The translations under genes and the position numbers were made by a program. A stretch of DNA of 64,000 nucleotides from contig JACQFI010000091.1 of NCBI GenBank assembly GCA_016200135.1, positions 62,001 through 126,000 on the forward strand, in the 5' to 3' direction. This stretch comes from Planctomycetota bacterium. Lineage in GTDB: Bacteria; Planctomycetota; SZUA-567; H5-PLA8. The notes under the pieces are model-generated. The model had not been told where the DNA came from. It ran no database searches and worked only from the letters and a program-made list of their open reading frames with translations. Numbering within the stretch: the stretch's first letter is position 1; each line of letters starts with the position of its first letter. Positions 8,603 to 16,688 of this stretch are shown in pieces.

Positions 8603-9565
8603 GTGCTGCATCGCTTGTGTATCGTGGGACTGGGTTTAATGGGCGGCGCGGTCGGCCTGGCGGCGCGCCGTTCAGGCGTGGCCACGCGGGTTACCGGTGT
8701 CGGCGATAAGCCCGAGACCATCGCGGCTGCCCGCGCGCTGGGTGCGGTGGACGAGGCCACGCTCGATTTGCGCGAAGGCGTCAAAGACGCCGATCTGGTC
8801 GTGCTGGCGGTGCCGGTGAGCATGATTTCCGAGATCGCCAACGCCGTGATTCCGCTGTGCCCCGAAGGCTGCGTGATCACGGACTTGGGCTCGTCAAAAG
8901 CCGCCGTGGTCGCCGCCGTCGATCAACTCACCGCCAAGGCCAAGAACGGCGTCCACTTCGTGGGCAGCCACCCCATCGCGGGCAGCGAGAAGAACGGCAT
9001 CGAAGCTGCGGGGGACGTAGTGCTCCAGGGCGCGCCCTGCGTGCTCACGCCTACGCCGACCACCGATCACGAGGCTTACCGGCGCGTGGACGACTTCTGG
9101 AAGGCGCTGGGCATGAAGACCATGCGCCTCCAGGCCGAGGAGCACGACACCGTACTGGCGCGTTCGAGCCACCTCCCACACATCCTCTCCTCTGCCTTGA
9201 TCAATCTGCAGACCGAGCGCTCTCTCACGCTCTCGGGCTCCGGCCTGCGCGACATGTCGCGGCTGTCCGGGAGCGACGTGGCCCTTTGGACCGACATCGT
9301 GTCGCAGAACGCCAACGAGATCGGCAAGGTGCTCCGCGAATGCGTGCAGGGACTTCAGGAACTCACCGAAGAGATCGAACAGCTTTCCCACCCGGGCACG
9401 CCCGCCGCCGAGGCCGCCCGCGAACGCCTCTTCCGATTCTTCGCCGACGCCAAGCAACGCCACGACAAGCGCTACGCGCAGGCTGTTAAGGAAGAGCCCA
9501 GCGAAGACGAAGAGGAAAAGACCCCCGAGTCCCTCCGTTCTCGCGACACGCAGATCATGACGTGA
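8603..9565 (+). CDS. tyrA: Prephenate/arogenate dehydrogenase
   Basis: Oxidative decarboxylation of prephenate (or arogenate) in tyrosine synthesis, NAD(P)-dependent, cytoplasmic. The N-terminus CIVGLGLMGGAVG (residues 6-18) is the Rossmann dinucleotide motif. VLAVPV, ITDLGSSK, GSHPIAGSEKNG (with the conserved His/Pro loop) and ARSSHLPHILSSAL follow in the order typical of TyrA. The 320-residue length is near the usual 280-310; the excess is an acidic C-terminal tail (EDEEEKTPE). The start is GTG with GAGGTG about 6 bases upstream. No other aromatic pathway gene is adjacent. The next gene begins 27 bases after the stop. Confidence 0.94.
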   Translation: MLHRLCIVGLGLMGGAVGLAARRSGVATRVTGVGDKPETIAAARALGAVDEATLDLREGVKDADLVVLAVPVSMISEIANAVIPLCPEGCVITDLGSSKAAVVAAVDQLTAKAKNGVHFVGSHPIAGSEKNGIEAAGDVVLQGAPCVLTPTPTTDHEAYRRVDDFWKALGMKTMRLQAEEHDTVLARSSHLPHILSSALINLQTERSLTLSGSGLRDMSRLSGSDVALWTDIVSQNANEIGKVLRECVQGLQELTEEIEQLSHPGTPAAEAARERLFRFFADAKQRHDKRYAQAVKEEPSEDEEEKTPESLRSRDTQIMT

Positions 9566-9592
9566 AGTACGGCTCGCAAGGCAGGAACGACG

Positions 9593-10189
9593 ATGAGCCA
9601 ACCGCCTACCCCCTCCGCTGCTTCAAAACCACCGAACGACGGCCTTCCAGAACCGCTTGCGCAGGCGCTGCAACCCCAAGTTCCCGAAAAGCCGGCCGAG
9701 ACCATCTACAAAGGCCCCGTCTCGCTGTGGATGGGCTGGAAGGCGCTCCTGGGCGCAAGCGCGGCGGTGCTCGCAGGCGCGGTGGCCGGCGTGTACGGGC
9801 TCTTTCAAACCGCGAGTTGGTCCAAGCAGGTGCTTGTCAGCGCGGGAGGCGCGCTCTTCTTCGCGGGAGTGCTGATGATTCCTTACCTGATCTGGTCCAT
9901 CCGCAGCCTGCGCTACACCATCACCACGCGGCTGATCGAGCGCGAGAAAGGCCTGCTGCTCAAACGCGTCGACAGCCTGGACCTTGGCCGCGTGAAGGAC
10001 GTGGAACTCACGCAGACGTTATTGCAGCGCATGTTAAAGGTTGGAACGCTTGAGATTTTCTCCACGGATCGGACCGATCCGGATATGCGGATCGAGTGCA
10101 TCCCGAATCCGAAGCCCGTATACGAGAAGTTGCGCGATGCGGTGATTGACTTGGCCCAGCGCCGCGGAATCATGTCCCTGGATCGATAA
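9593..10189 (+). CDS. Membrane protein with bacterial PH domain (bPH_2/DUF304)
   Basis: A 198-residue inner-membrane protein. After a Pro-rich cytoplasmic start, two hydrophobic helices (about residues 52-72 and 80-100) are followed by a bacterial pleckstrin-homology-like domain: YTITTRLIEREKGLLLKRVDSLDLGRVKDV is the characteristic strand pattern (only pieces cited), then IFSTDRTDPDMRIECIPNP. YdbS/YdbT-type proteins share this layout; their role is poorly known (membrane stress, lipid sensing). AGGA lies 7 bases before the ATG. It follows tyrA closely and may be read from the same transcript. Confidence 0.86.
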   Translation: MSQPPTPSAASKPPNDGLPEPLAQALQPQVPEKPAETIYKGPVSLWMGWKALLGASAAVLAGAVAGVYGLFQTASWSKQVLVSAGGALFFAGVLMIPYLIWSIRSLRYTITTRLIEREKGLLLKRVDSLDLGRVKDVELTQTLLQRMLKVGTLEIFSTDRTDPDMRIECIPNPKPVYEKLRDAVIDLAQRRGIMSLDR

Positions 10190-10456
10190 TCCGCTGCACA
10201 AGAGGTTTCCACGTACACCGAATTAAATTCGGTAACAACATTCGGTGAGAAACCATGAAAGGTTCGGAGCGGCATCTCGTCATTCTACGTAAACGTATTT
10301 AAGACGCGCGGTATATGGTCCCGGATTTGCCAAGTGGTGTAGATAGGTAGGTAATCGCCCGGTGGATCTGGGATAGATGCTCAGATGTTTGCCAGTACTG
10401 GACGAAGTATGTACATTGCACCTCGAGTTTTGATCTCTCTGCATGGAGTGCACAAG
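10190..10456. other. Intergenic region upstream of thioredoxin-like gene
   Basis: 267 bases of lower GC than the flanking genes. It contains TTAAATTCGGTAACAA and a nearby inverted echo (CCGAATTAAATTCGG is a near-palindrome around 10218-10232), which could form a small hairpin. I see no convincing gene, RNA or clear sigma70 promoter here. Confidence 0.5.
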
Positions 10457-11617
10457 ATGCGAATGGTTCGATTTGGGCTTTCGGTACTCGTCCTGGCGAT
10501 TTTTGCAGCGGTCCCCTTGGGCCATGCCGCCTCGGGTGGGGGTGGCGGCGGAGGCGGCATCGGGGGCAACAGCGGCCTGCCTACGAACGGTTCCTCCAAC
10601 GGTGGCGGCACGGGCAAAAAGGAGTACACGCCGGGATCGCAGGGCGGGATTCCGTGGGGCTCGTCAGATCTCAAGGCGGCGCACGAACTCAAGAAGCCCA
10701 TCATCCTTTACGTGTACGACGACAAGGTGAAGAAAGAGAACCATCTCGTCACCTTCTTCGAGTCCGAGATTTTCTCTGAAGGCGAAGTGCAGAAACTGCT
10801 CCAGGGCTACACCTGCATCATGGTCTCGAGCAGCACGGAGTGGCTGCCGGGATTCTGCCTCGCCAAGGCGCAGGGCGGCGCGGCGGTCTTCCTAATGACC
10901 TACGACGGCACGATCCAGCAATTCTGGATGAAGGGCCAGCGCCCGCAGCTCAACGAGTTCGTGGACATGCTGAAGTCGGTGCTCGCCAGCAACCCGAAGG
11001 TGCTGGAACGCTTTCAGAAAGACGCGCCGCTCCAGTTGAAGTTTCCCAACGGCGCCGCGGTGGACTTGAAGCCCGCCGCCGCCGATGCGGCGAAGCAGAA
11101 GGGCCAGGCGGTCGCCTACGCGGTCGCGCCGGACGAAGACGCGCGGCTCGACGCTACCAAGCGCTTGGCGGCGGAGATCGCGGCGGCCGCGAAGGCCGGC
11201 GAGAAGCTCAAGGCGTGGCTCACGCTCAACGGCGTGAAGGAGGAGTTGAACATCGCCACCGCCGACGAGAAGGTCCTGAGCCTGCTGGTCCAGGGCAACA
11301 CGCTCCCCATCAAGTGGCAGAAGCTGGACAAGGAAGAAGTCTACGACTTAAGCAAGAACATCGCGGGCGACCATGGCGACCGGCTGCTGCTCGCGGGCGA
11401 AATGGCGATGGCCCTGGGCCACGCCGACGAGGCGATCGCAATTCTGGCAAAGGCGCGCATGGCCGATGGCACGCTGGCCTCGAAGATCGACACGTTGACG
11501 GCCAAGATTCAGAACTCCGCGGCTGCCGCGCCGGTTGCCCCTGCCGCGCCCGTGCAGGAGCAGCCCAAGACGGCCGAAGCGCCGAAGGCCGAAGGCGAGA
11601 AGGCGCCCAACCAGTAA
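10457..11617 (+). CDS. Secreted thioredoxin-fold-like protein without the redox Cys pair
   Basis: A 386-residue secreted protein. The start at 10457 has GGAG 7-10 bases upstream and gives a clear signal peptide (MRMVRFGLSVLVLAIFAAVPLGHA). Residues about 27-55 are Gly-rich. The section from GIPWGSSDLKAAHELKKPII through about 120 residues has the hydrophobic pattern of the Thioredoxin_7 group (processing of small helix, KPIILYVYDD strand, later strand AVFLMTYDG), but the CxxC motif is missing; the Cys residues present (YTCIMV, GFCLAK) are not paired. The C-terminal half is helical and ends in a Pro/Ala/Lys/Glu tail. A strong terminator follows. Function unknown; the fold assignment is tentative. 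Confidence 0.72.
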   Translation: MRMVRFGLSVLVLAIFAAVPLGHAASGGGGGGGGIGGNSGLPTNGSSNGGGTGKKEYTPGSQGGIPWGSSDLKAAHELKKPIILYVYDDKVKKENHLVTFFESEIFSEGEVQKLLQGYTCIMVSSSTEWLPGFCLAKAQGGAAVFLMTYDGTIQQFWMKGQRPQLNEFVDMLKSVLASNPKVLERFQKDAPLQLKFPNGAAVDLKPAAADAAKQKGQAVAYAVAPDEDARLDATKRLAAEIAAAAKAGEKLKAWLTLNGVKEELNIATADEKVLSLLVQGNTLPIKWQKLDKEEVYDLSKNIAGDHGDRLLLAGEMAMALGHADEAIAILAKARMADGTLASKIDTLTAKIQNSAAAAPVAPAAPVQEQPKTAEAPKAEGEKAPNQ

Positions 11618-11650
11618 ACGAAACGATTCCACGAACTTTCTGAATGCATG

Positions 11651-11678
11651 AAAACCGGCCCTTGTGGCCGGTTTTTTT
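11651..11678 (+). terminator. Intrinsic terminator after the gene ending at 11617
   Basis: AAAACCGGCC (11651-11660), loop CTTGT, GGCCGGTTTT (11666-11675), then further T residues to 11678. A perfect 10-bp GC-rich stem with a T tract, 33 bases after the stop codon. Confidence 0.93.
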
Positions 11679-11739
11679 ATTGTGTGGCAATGCTCAATAG
11701 CATGCCCTGCACTGACGATCCTCCATAAAGGGGGTGCGC

Positions 11740-12717
11740 ATGTTTCGTATTCTGACTCGCGGTATCGCGCTTTTCTTTGGGCTATTCGCTGCTTGCAACG
11801 CTCTGGCAAACTTGGTGCGGCCAGGATTGGGCGGCAACGGTTGGTGGATCGAATTGCCTTGCATGCATCCGTTCGCGCAGGATCTATTGCTCTTTTCTTC
11901 GGGAATTCTGCTTTTCCTTTACGGCTTGTTTCCAAGCATGACTCGCGGCAGGCGTTCGCTCACGGCCTGCGTTGCCGCCTGTCTGGCCGGCGCATCCGCT
12001 TGGAATGCCGGCCAAGTCTGGATGTTGGCTTATCGCGGCCGAATCGAAATGGGTTTTCCGGTTCCGTTTTCAATACCTGTTACTGCTGCTTTGGCCGGGG
12101 TCTTTTGGGCCTCGTTACGGAATTCCACCAGGCCCAAAGCGAGATGCGAAGCCGGGTACGTTGTTTTGGCGGCGCTCGGCGTGGCGGTTCTCTTTCCGCT
12201 TGCTCAAATGTTCTGCTACGGCAAGACCGATTACCGCCGCCACGCGGATGTCGCGGTCGTACTTGGCGCCCGCGCTTACGCGGATGGCTCGCCATCCCAG
12301 GCGCTTTACGACCGAGTGCAGACCGCGGCCGATCTATATAAGGGCGGCTTCGTATCCAGGTTGATCTTGTCGGGCGGTCCTGGAGACGGGCCCTGGCATG
12401 AAACGGACGTGATGCGGAGGTTAGCGGTGGACATGGGCGTACCCGACGGTTGCATCCTGGCTGACCGTGAAGGCATGAACACGAGCGCAACGACGCAGCA
12501 TACGGCGGAACTCTTCTCGAAGTTGAACGCGACTAAAGTCCTCGTGGTGAGCCATGCGTATCATTTGCCCAGAGTGAAACTCAGCTATCAGCGGCTCGGG
12601 ATTCAGGTCTACACCGTTCCCGCCCGGGAAAGCCATCTCCTGAGCCAGCTTCCGCGCTTCATGGCGCGAGAAGTCGCGGCGCTCTGGTATTACTGGCTGG
12701 GACTCGCACGAGCCTGA
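11740..12717 (+). CDS. DUF218 (YdcF/SanA-like) membrane protein
   Basis: A 325-residue protein with about four N-terminal transmembrane helices (to residue about 150) and a C-terminal DUF218 domain. The domain shows VAVVLGARAYADG (entry strand and loop), YDRVQTAADLYKGG, LILSGGPGDG, ADREGMNTSATTQHTAE and VVSHAYHLPR, which is the SanA/YdcF/ElyC order. Members of this family act in envelope homeostasis (ElyC, SanA) with unknown chemistry. The start is set at the ATG at 11740 because AAGGGGG ends 5 bases upstream; a GTG two codons earlier is an alternative. It stands between a terminator and the purL promoter, so it is probably monocistronic. Confidence 0.88.
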   Translation: MFRILTRGIALFFGLFAACNALANLVRPGLGGNGWWIELPCMHPFAQDLLLFSSGILLFLYGLFPSMTRGRRSLTACVAACLAGASAWNAGQVWMLAYRGRIEMGFPVPFSIPVTAALAGVFWASLRNSTRPKARCEAGYVVLAALGVAVLFPLAQMFCYGKTDYRRHADVAVVLGARAYADGSPSQALYDRVQTAADLYKGGFVSRLILSGGPGDGPWHETDVMRRLAVDMGVPDGCILADREGMNTSATTQHTAELFSKLNATKVLVVSHAYHLPRVKLSYQRLGIQVYTVPARESHLLSQLPRFMAREVAALWYYWLGLARA

Positions 12718-12733
12718 CCGGGATTTTCATCCG

Positions 12734-12761
12734 TTGTCGCGCCTCGCGCCGTGCCTATACT
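12734..12761 (+). promoter_or_regulatory. Sigma70-like promoter of purL, leaderless geometry
   Basis: TTGTCG (12734-12739), 16-bp spacer, TATACT (12756-12761). The -10 box ends 6 bases before the ATG at 12768, so transcription would start at or next to the A of the start codon. No ribosome site fits in between. The same spacing recurs at 19737, 39719 and, with a weaker -35, 38112. Confidence 0.65.
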
Positions 12762-12767
12762 CACCGC

Positions 12768-15700
12768 ATGCCTGTCAACAACCTCTACCGCATCGAAGTG
12801 GGCCTGCGCGAAGACCAGCCGGACCCGGCGGCGCAGAGCCTGCCCGCGCAGTTCCAATCCCTGGGCCTTAAGCCCCCCGAACGCGTCCGCACGGTCCGCA
12901 TCTTCTGGATCGACGGCGCTTTCGACCGCGCCGCGGCCGAACGGCTCGCGCGCGAGCTCTTCGCCGATCCGATCACCGAAAAAGCCATGGTCGACGCGCC
13001 CGTCTACATCGCCGACGGCAGCTTCGTCCGCATCCCGGTGAAGAGCGCGCTGAGCGGCTCCGCGTACCAGGAACTCGAAGAGACCGTCGCGCGGTACTTC
13101 AAGAACCGGCAGTACAACCTGATCTTCGACCTCGCGGAAGTCACCGAGATCTCTTCCGCGGGCGTGGGCGTCTTCGTCGGCGCGTTCTCCGAGGCCCAGG
13201 AGCGCGGCGGGCTCGTGCTCTTCGAGAATATTCGGACGAACATCCAGGAACTCTTTCACAGCCTGGGCTTCATGGACGTGATCGTGCTGGGCGAATCCAA
13301 GCGCCCCACCGCCGCGCCGCCGCCACGCAGCGTGGAGATCGTGCGCAAGGCGGGCGTGATGGACCCCGTGGTCGGCAGCATCCGCAAGGCGCTGCTGGAT
13401 CGCGGCCTGACCGCCGACTACATCGGCACCGGACGCAAGTACCTCTTCTGGGGCGACCTGAGCGACGATACCCTGCGCGCCGCGGGCCGGCGCATCCTGG
13501 CCAACGAGTCCATCGAAGAGATCCACCTCGACAAGCCCGCGCCCGTGCACCGCATCACGGGCGGCGTGGAATTCAAGCTCGTGCACGTGCCGCTACTCGG
13601 CAAGAACGACGCGGAACTGGCCGAGATCAGCAAGCGCGGCTGTCTCTCGCTCTCCGTCGCCGAGATGCGCGCGGTGCAGGCGCATTACGAGAAGAGCGGG
13701 CGCGATCCGACCGACGTGGAACTCGAGACCGTCGCGCAGACCTGGTCCGAGCACTGCCGCCACAAGACGCTTAAAGGCGTCGTGAACTTCTCCGGCCCCG
13801 AAGGCAAGAAGCGCTACGAGAACCTGCTAAAAGAGACCATCGTCAAGGCCACCGAGGCCATCGCGCACCCGGACTGCCTCTCGGTCTTTAAAGACAACGC
13901 GGGCGTGGTGGCCTTCGACGAGAAGTGGGCGGTGACGTTCAAAGTCGAGACGCACAACCACCCGTCGGCGATCGAGCCCTACGGCGGCGCGGGCACGGGC
14001 ATCGGCGGCTGCATCCGCGATACGCTCGGCACGGGCCTCGGCGCCAAACCGATTGCCAACACCGACGTCTTCTGCTTCGGCCTGCCCAATGCAAAGCTCG
14101 ACGACCTGCCGCCCGGCACGCTGCACCCCAAGCGCGTGATGCAAGGGGTCGTCTCCGGCGTGCGCGATTACGGCAACCGCATGGGCATCCCGACGGTCAA
14201 CGGCGCCGTGCACTTCGACCCGCGCTACGTCGGCAACCCGCTCGTCTACTGCGGCAGCGTGGGCCTGCTCCCGCGCGACAAGATCGAGAAAGCCGCGCGC
14301 AGCGGCGACCTCGTGGTGGTCCTCGGCGGGCGCACCGGCCGCGACGGCATCCACGGCGCGACCTTTAGCAGCGTGGAACTGACCCACGAAAGCGAGACGA
14401 TCTCCTCGGGCGCGGTGCAGATCGGCAACGCCATCGAGGAGAAGAAGGTTCTGGATGCACTGCTGCAGGCGCGCGACGCGGGGCTCTATTCGTGCGTCAC
14501 CGACTGCGGCGCGGGCGGGCTCTCCAGCGCCATTGGAGAGATGGGCGAAGAGACCGGAGCGGAAGTGGACCTCGAAAAGGTCCCGCTCAAATACGCGGGC
14601 CTAACCTATACTGAGATCTGGATCAGCGAGGCGCAGGAGCGCATGGTCCTAGCCGTGCCGCCTGAAAAGTGGCCCGCGCTGAAGAAACTCTGCGACGACG
14701 AGGATGTCGAGGCGACCACCATCGGCACGTACACCTCGGACGGGATGCTGCGCCTCCGCTACAACGGGACGCAGGTGGCCGAGCTTGCTATGGCGTTCCT
14801 CCACGGCGGCCTGCCCAAGGTCGAACGTGAAGCCCGCTGGAACGGTCCCGTCGAGGCGCCCAAAACGGCGCTCAGCGAAGTCCGTCCGGCCCCGGCCGCG
14901 GGCGATCTCGGCGCGGCGCTCCAGGCGATCCTCGCGCATCCCACGGTGGCCTCGAAGGAATGGATCATCCGGCAGTACGACCACGAGGTCCAAGGCCGCA
15001 CGGTCCTGAAGCCGCTCACCGGCGCGCGCGACGACGGCCCCGGCGACGCGGCGGTGATCACGCCGTTGCTTGGCAATCCCAAGGGCATCGCGCTCTCGAA
15101 CGGGCTCTGCCCGCAGTTCACGGACCTGGACCCGCGCGAGATGGCCAAGCTGGCCGTCGACGAAGCCCTGCGCAACGCGGTCGCGGTCGGCGCCGATCCG
15201 GCCAGGGTCTTCATCCTCGACAACTTCTCCTGGGGCAACACGTCCAAGCCGGAACAACTCGGTTCGCTGGCGCTCACCTGCGAAGGCGCCACCGAGGCGG
15301 CGATCGCGTTCGGCGCGCCCTTCATCAGCGGCAAGGACTCGCTCAACAACGAGTACGCCGTGCACGGGCAACCGATCGCGATTCCCGGCACGCTCCTGAT
15401 CAGCGCGCTCGCGCTGGTGCCCGATGTCCGCGCGTGCGTGACGATGGACCTGAAGAAGGCCGGCAACGCGGTCTATCTTATCGGTGAGACCCGCGAGGAA
15501 CTGGGCGGCTCGCACTACCATCTGGTGCTCGGCAAGTCCGCGCTTGAAGGGCGCGTCCCGCGCGTCTTCCTATCTGTTGCGCGCGAGACCTACGCCGCGC
15601 TGCACGCCGCGATTTTGAAGGGCCTCGTGCGCGCCTGCCACGATCTGAGCGAAGGCGGGCTGGCCGTGGCCGCGGCAGAGATGGCCTTCGCCGGCGAGCT

Positions 15701-15998
15701 TGGCATGCAAATTCAGTTAAACAAGATCCCCGTGGCCGACGCGCAGGAGTATCGCCTCGCACCGGAAGCGCTGCTCTTCAGCGAGAGCCCCAGCCGCTTC
15801 CTGGTGGAAGTCGCGCCGGAGAAGCAGGCGGCCTTCGAGGCCGCCATGGCGGGGATCCCGCACGCACAGGTCGGCTTCGTACTCAAAGAACCGTGGCTGA
15901 CGATCGACCCCGCGGCGGGCAGTACGCGCGAACGCACCGGCGGCTTCCTGCACGAGGACATCAACGAACTGAAGAAGGCGTGGCAGGGCGCGTTTTAA
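12768..15998 (+). CDS. purL: FGAM synthase PurL with PurS-STAS-PurS N-terminal extension
   Basis: Converts FGAR, ATP and ammonia (from PurQ) to FGAM in purine synthesis. At 1076 residues it is much longer than small PurL (about 740). Residues 5-78 resemble PurS (LYRIEVGLREDQPDPAA ... LARELFADPITEKAMVD); residues 187-258 are a second PurS-like unit (VEIVRKAGVMDPVVGSIRKA ... ILANESIEEIHLD). Between them, residues about 79-178 form a STAS domain: LIFDLAEVTEISSAGVGVFV, then RGGLVLFENI and SLGFMDVIVL; Ser130 aligns with the phosphorylated Ser of SpoIIAA. The PurL core starts near 275, with TWSEHC (325-330) and VETHNHPSAIEPYGGAGTG (393-411). No glutaminase domain is present; purQ is separate at 16689. 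Paired PurS-like units before PurL are known; the STAS insertion is the oddity. Confidence 0.96.
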   Translation: MPVNNLYRIEVGLREDQPDPAAQSLPAQFQSLGLKPPERVRTVRIFWIDGAFDRAAAERLARELFADPITEKAMVDAPVYIADGSFVRIPVKSALSGSAYQELEETVARYFKNRQYNLIFDLAEVTEISSAGVGVFVGAFSEAQERGGLVLFENIRTNIQELFHSLGFMDVIVLGESKRPTAAPPPRSVEIVRKAGVMDPVVGSIRKALLDRGLTADYIGTGRKYLFWGDLSDDTLRAAGRRILANESIEEIHLDKPAPVHRITGGVEFKLVHVPLLGKNDAELAEISKRGCLSLSVAEMRAVQAHYEKSGRDPTDVELETVAQTWSEHCRHKTLKGVVNFSGPEGKKRYENLLKETIVKATEAIAHPDCLSVFKDNAGVVAFDEKWAVTFKVETHNHPSAIEPYGGAGTGIGGCIRDTLGTGLGAKPIANTDVFCFGLPNAKLDDLPPGTLHPKRVMQGVVSGVRDYGNRMGIPTVNGAVHFDPRYVGNPLVYCGSVGLLPRDKIEKAARSGDLVVVLGGRTGRDGIHGATFSSVELTHESETISSGAVQIGNAIEEKKVLDALLQARDAGLYSCVTDCGAGGLSSAIGEMGEETGAEVDLEKVPLKYAGLTYTEIWISEAQERMVLAVPPEKWPALKKLCDDEDVEATTIGTYTSDGMLRLRYNGTQVAELAMAFLHGGLPKVEREARWNGPVEAPKTALSEVRPAPAAGDLGAALQAILAHPTVASKEWIIRQYDHEVQGRTVLKPLTGARDDGPGDAAVITPLLGNPKGIALSNGLCPQFTDLDPREMAKLAVDEALRNAVAVGADPARVFILDNFSWGNTSKPEQLGSLALTCEGATEAAIAFGAPFISGKDSLNNEYAVHGQPIAIPGTLLISALALVPDVRACVTMDLKKAGNAVYLIGETREELGGSHYHLVLGKSALEGRVPRVFLSVARETYAALHAAILKGLVRACHDLSEGGLAVAAAEMAFAGELGMQIQLNKIPVADAQEYRLAPEALLFSESPSRFLVEVAPEKQAAFEAAMAGIPHAQVGFVLKEPWLTIDPAAGSTRERTGGFLHEDINELKKAWQGAF
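13002..13301 (+). other. STAS domain inserted between two PurS-like units of PurL
   Basis: Codes residues 79-178 of the purL product. The order of strands and helices follows SpoIIAA/RsbV: beta-rich entry (GSFVRIPVKSALSG), helix (AYQELEETVARYFKN), core strand LIFDLAEVTE, the phospho-loop SSAGVGVFV, helix, strand GLVLFENI, helix NIQELFHSLGF, last strand DVIVLG. A Pro/Ala linker (PTAAPPPR, 180-187) separates it from the second PurS unit. GC content and codon use match the rest of the gene, and the frame is uninterrupted, so it is not an assembly artefact visible at this level. Confidence 0.85.
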
Positions 15999-16078
15999 TG
16001 GCGGCTCGCGGCTCCGGGCTCGCGACATTGGAAGCAGACGCGAAGCCTTAAGAGTCGCATACAGGGGGCAGGTAACGC

Positions 16079-16681
16079 ATGACCTATCGCCGGCTTGTTC
16101 GCGTAGGCGCTATCGCTGCGTTGATGCTGGCGACGGCGTTAACGTTGCGCGCTGAGGAAAAGAAGACCGCGCCTGCCGCAAAGACCGAGGCCGCGAAGTC
16201 CGATTCCGCCAAGAGCGATGCTCCTAAGAAGGATGACAAAGCCGACGAGGCGCACAAACTTTTTGTCGAAGGCGTGCGGCTCGTGGCCGATGCCGACCAA
16301 GCGCTGCAAGAAAAGAAGGACGGCGAGTGCCAGCGCATGACCAAGCTGGCCATCGAGTCCTTCGAGAAGGCGCTGAAGATTACGCCCGAGGACGGCGAGA
16401 TCATGCTCGCGCTGGGCGCGCAGTACTTCAACCAGGGCCAGATTGACAAGGCCACGGAAACATACAAACAGGCCATCGCCGCGCTCAAGAAGGATAACCT
16501 GCGCGATCTCCTGGGCCTTGCGGTGCTGAACCTGGCCGGGGCCTACTACGCGCAGGAGAAGTACGAACTCGCGCTAAAGGAAGTGAACAGCGCGCTCGGC
16601 TTCGATCCCGACAGCGACGAAGCCAAGAAGCTGAAGGCCGCGTGCGAAGAACACCTCAAAGAAAAAGAGAAGAAAAAGTAG
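16079..16681 (+). CDS. Secreted tetratricopeptide-repeat protein
   Basis: A 200-residue protein: signal peptide (residues 1-25, ending LRAEE), a Lys/Ala/Ser/Asp-rich linker with AAKTEAAKSDSAKSD, then two to three TPRs (AIESFEKALKITPEDGEIML; KATETYKQAIAALKK; YELALKEVNSALGFDPDSDE). TPRs mediate protein contacts; partner unknown. It sits between purL and purQ, 80 bases after the former and only 7 bases before the latter, so it is very likely in the same transcript as purQ, although an exported TPR protein has no obvious part in purine synthesis. GGGGGCAGG precedes the ATG. Confidence 0.82.
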   Translation: MTYRRLVRVGAIAALMLATALTLRAEEKKTAPAAKTEAAKSDSAKSDAPKKDDKADEAHKLFVEGVRLVADADQALQEKKDGECQRMTKLAIESFEKALKITPEDGEIMLALGAQYFNQGQIDKATETYKQAIAALKKDNLRDLLGLAVLNLAGAYYAQEKYELALKEVNSALGFDPDSDEAKKLKAACEEHLKEKEKKK

Positions 16682-16688
16682 GAGCGCC

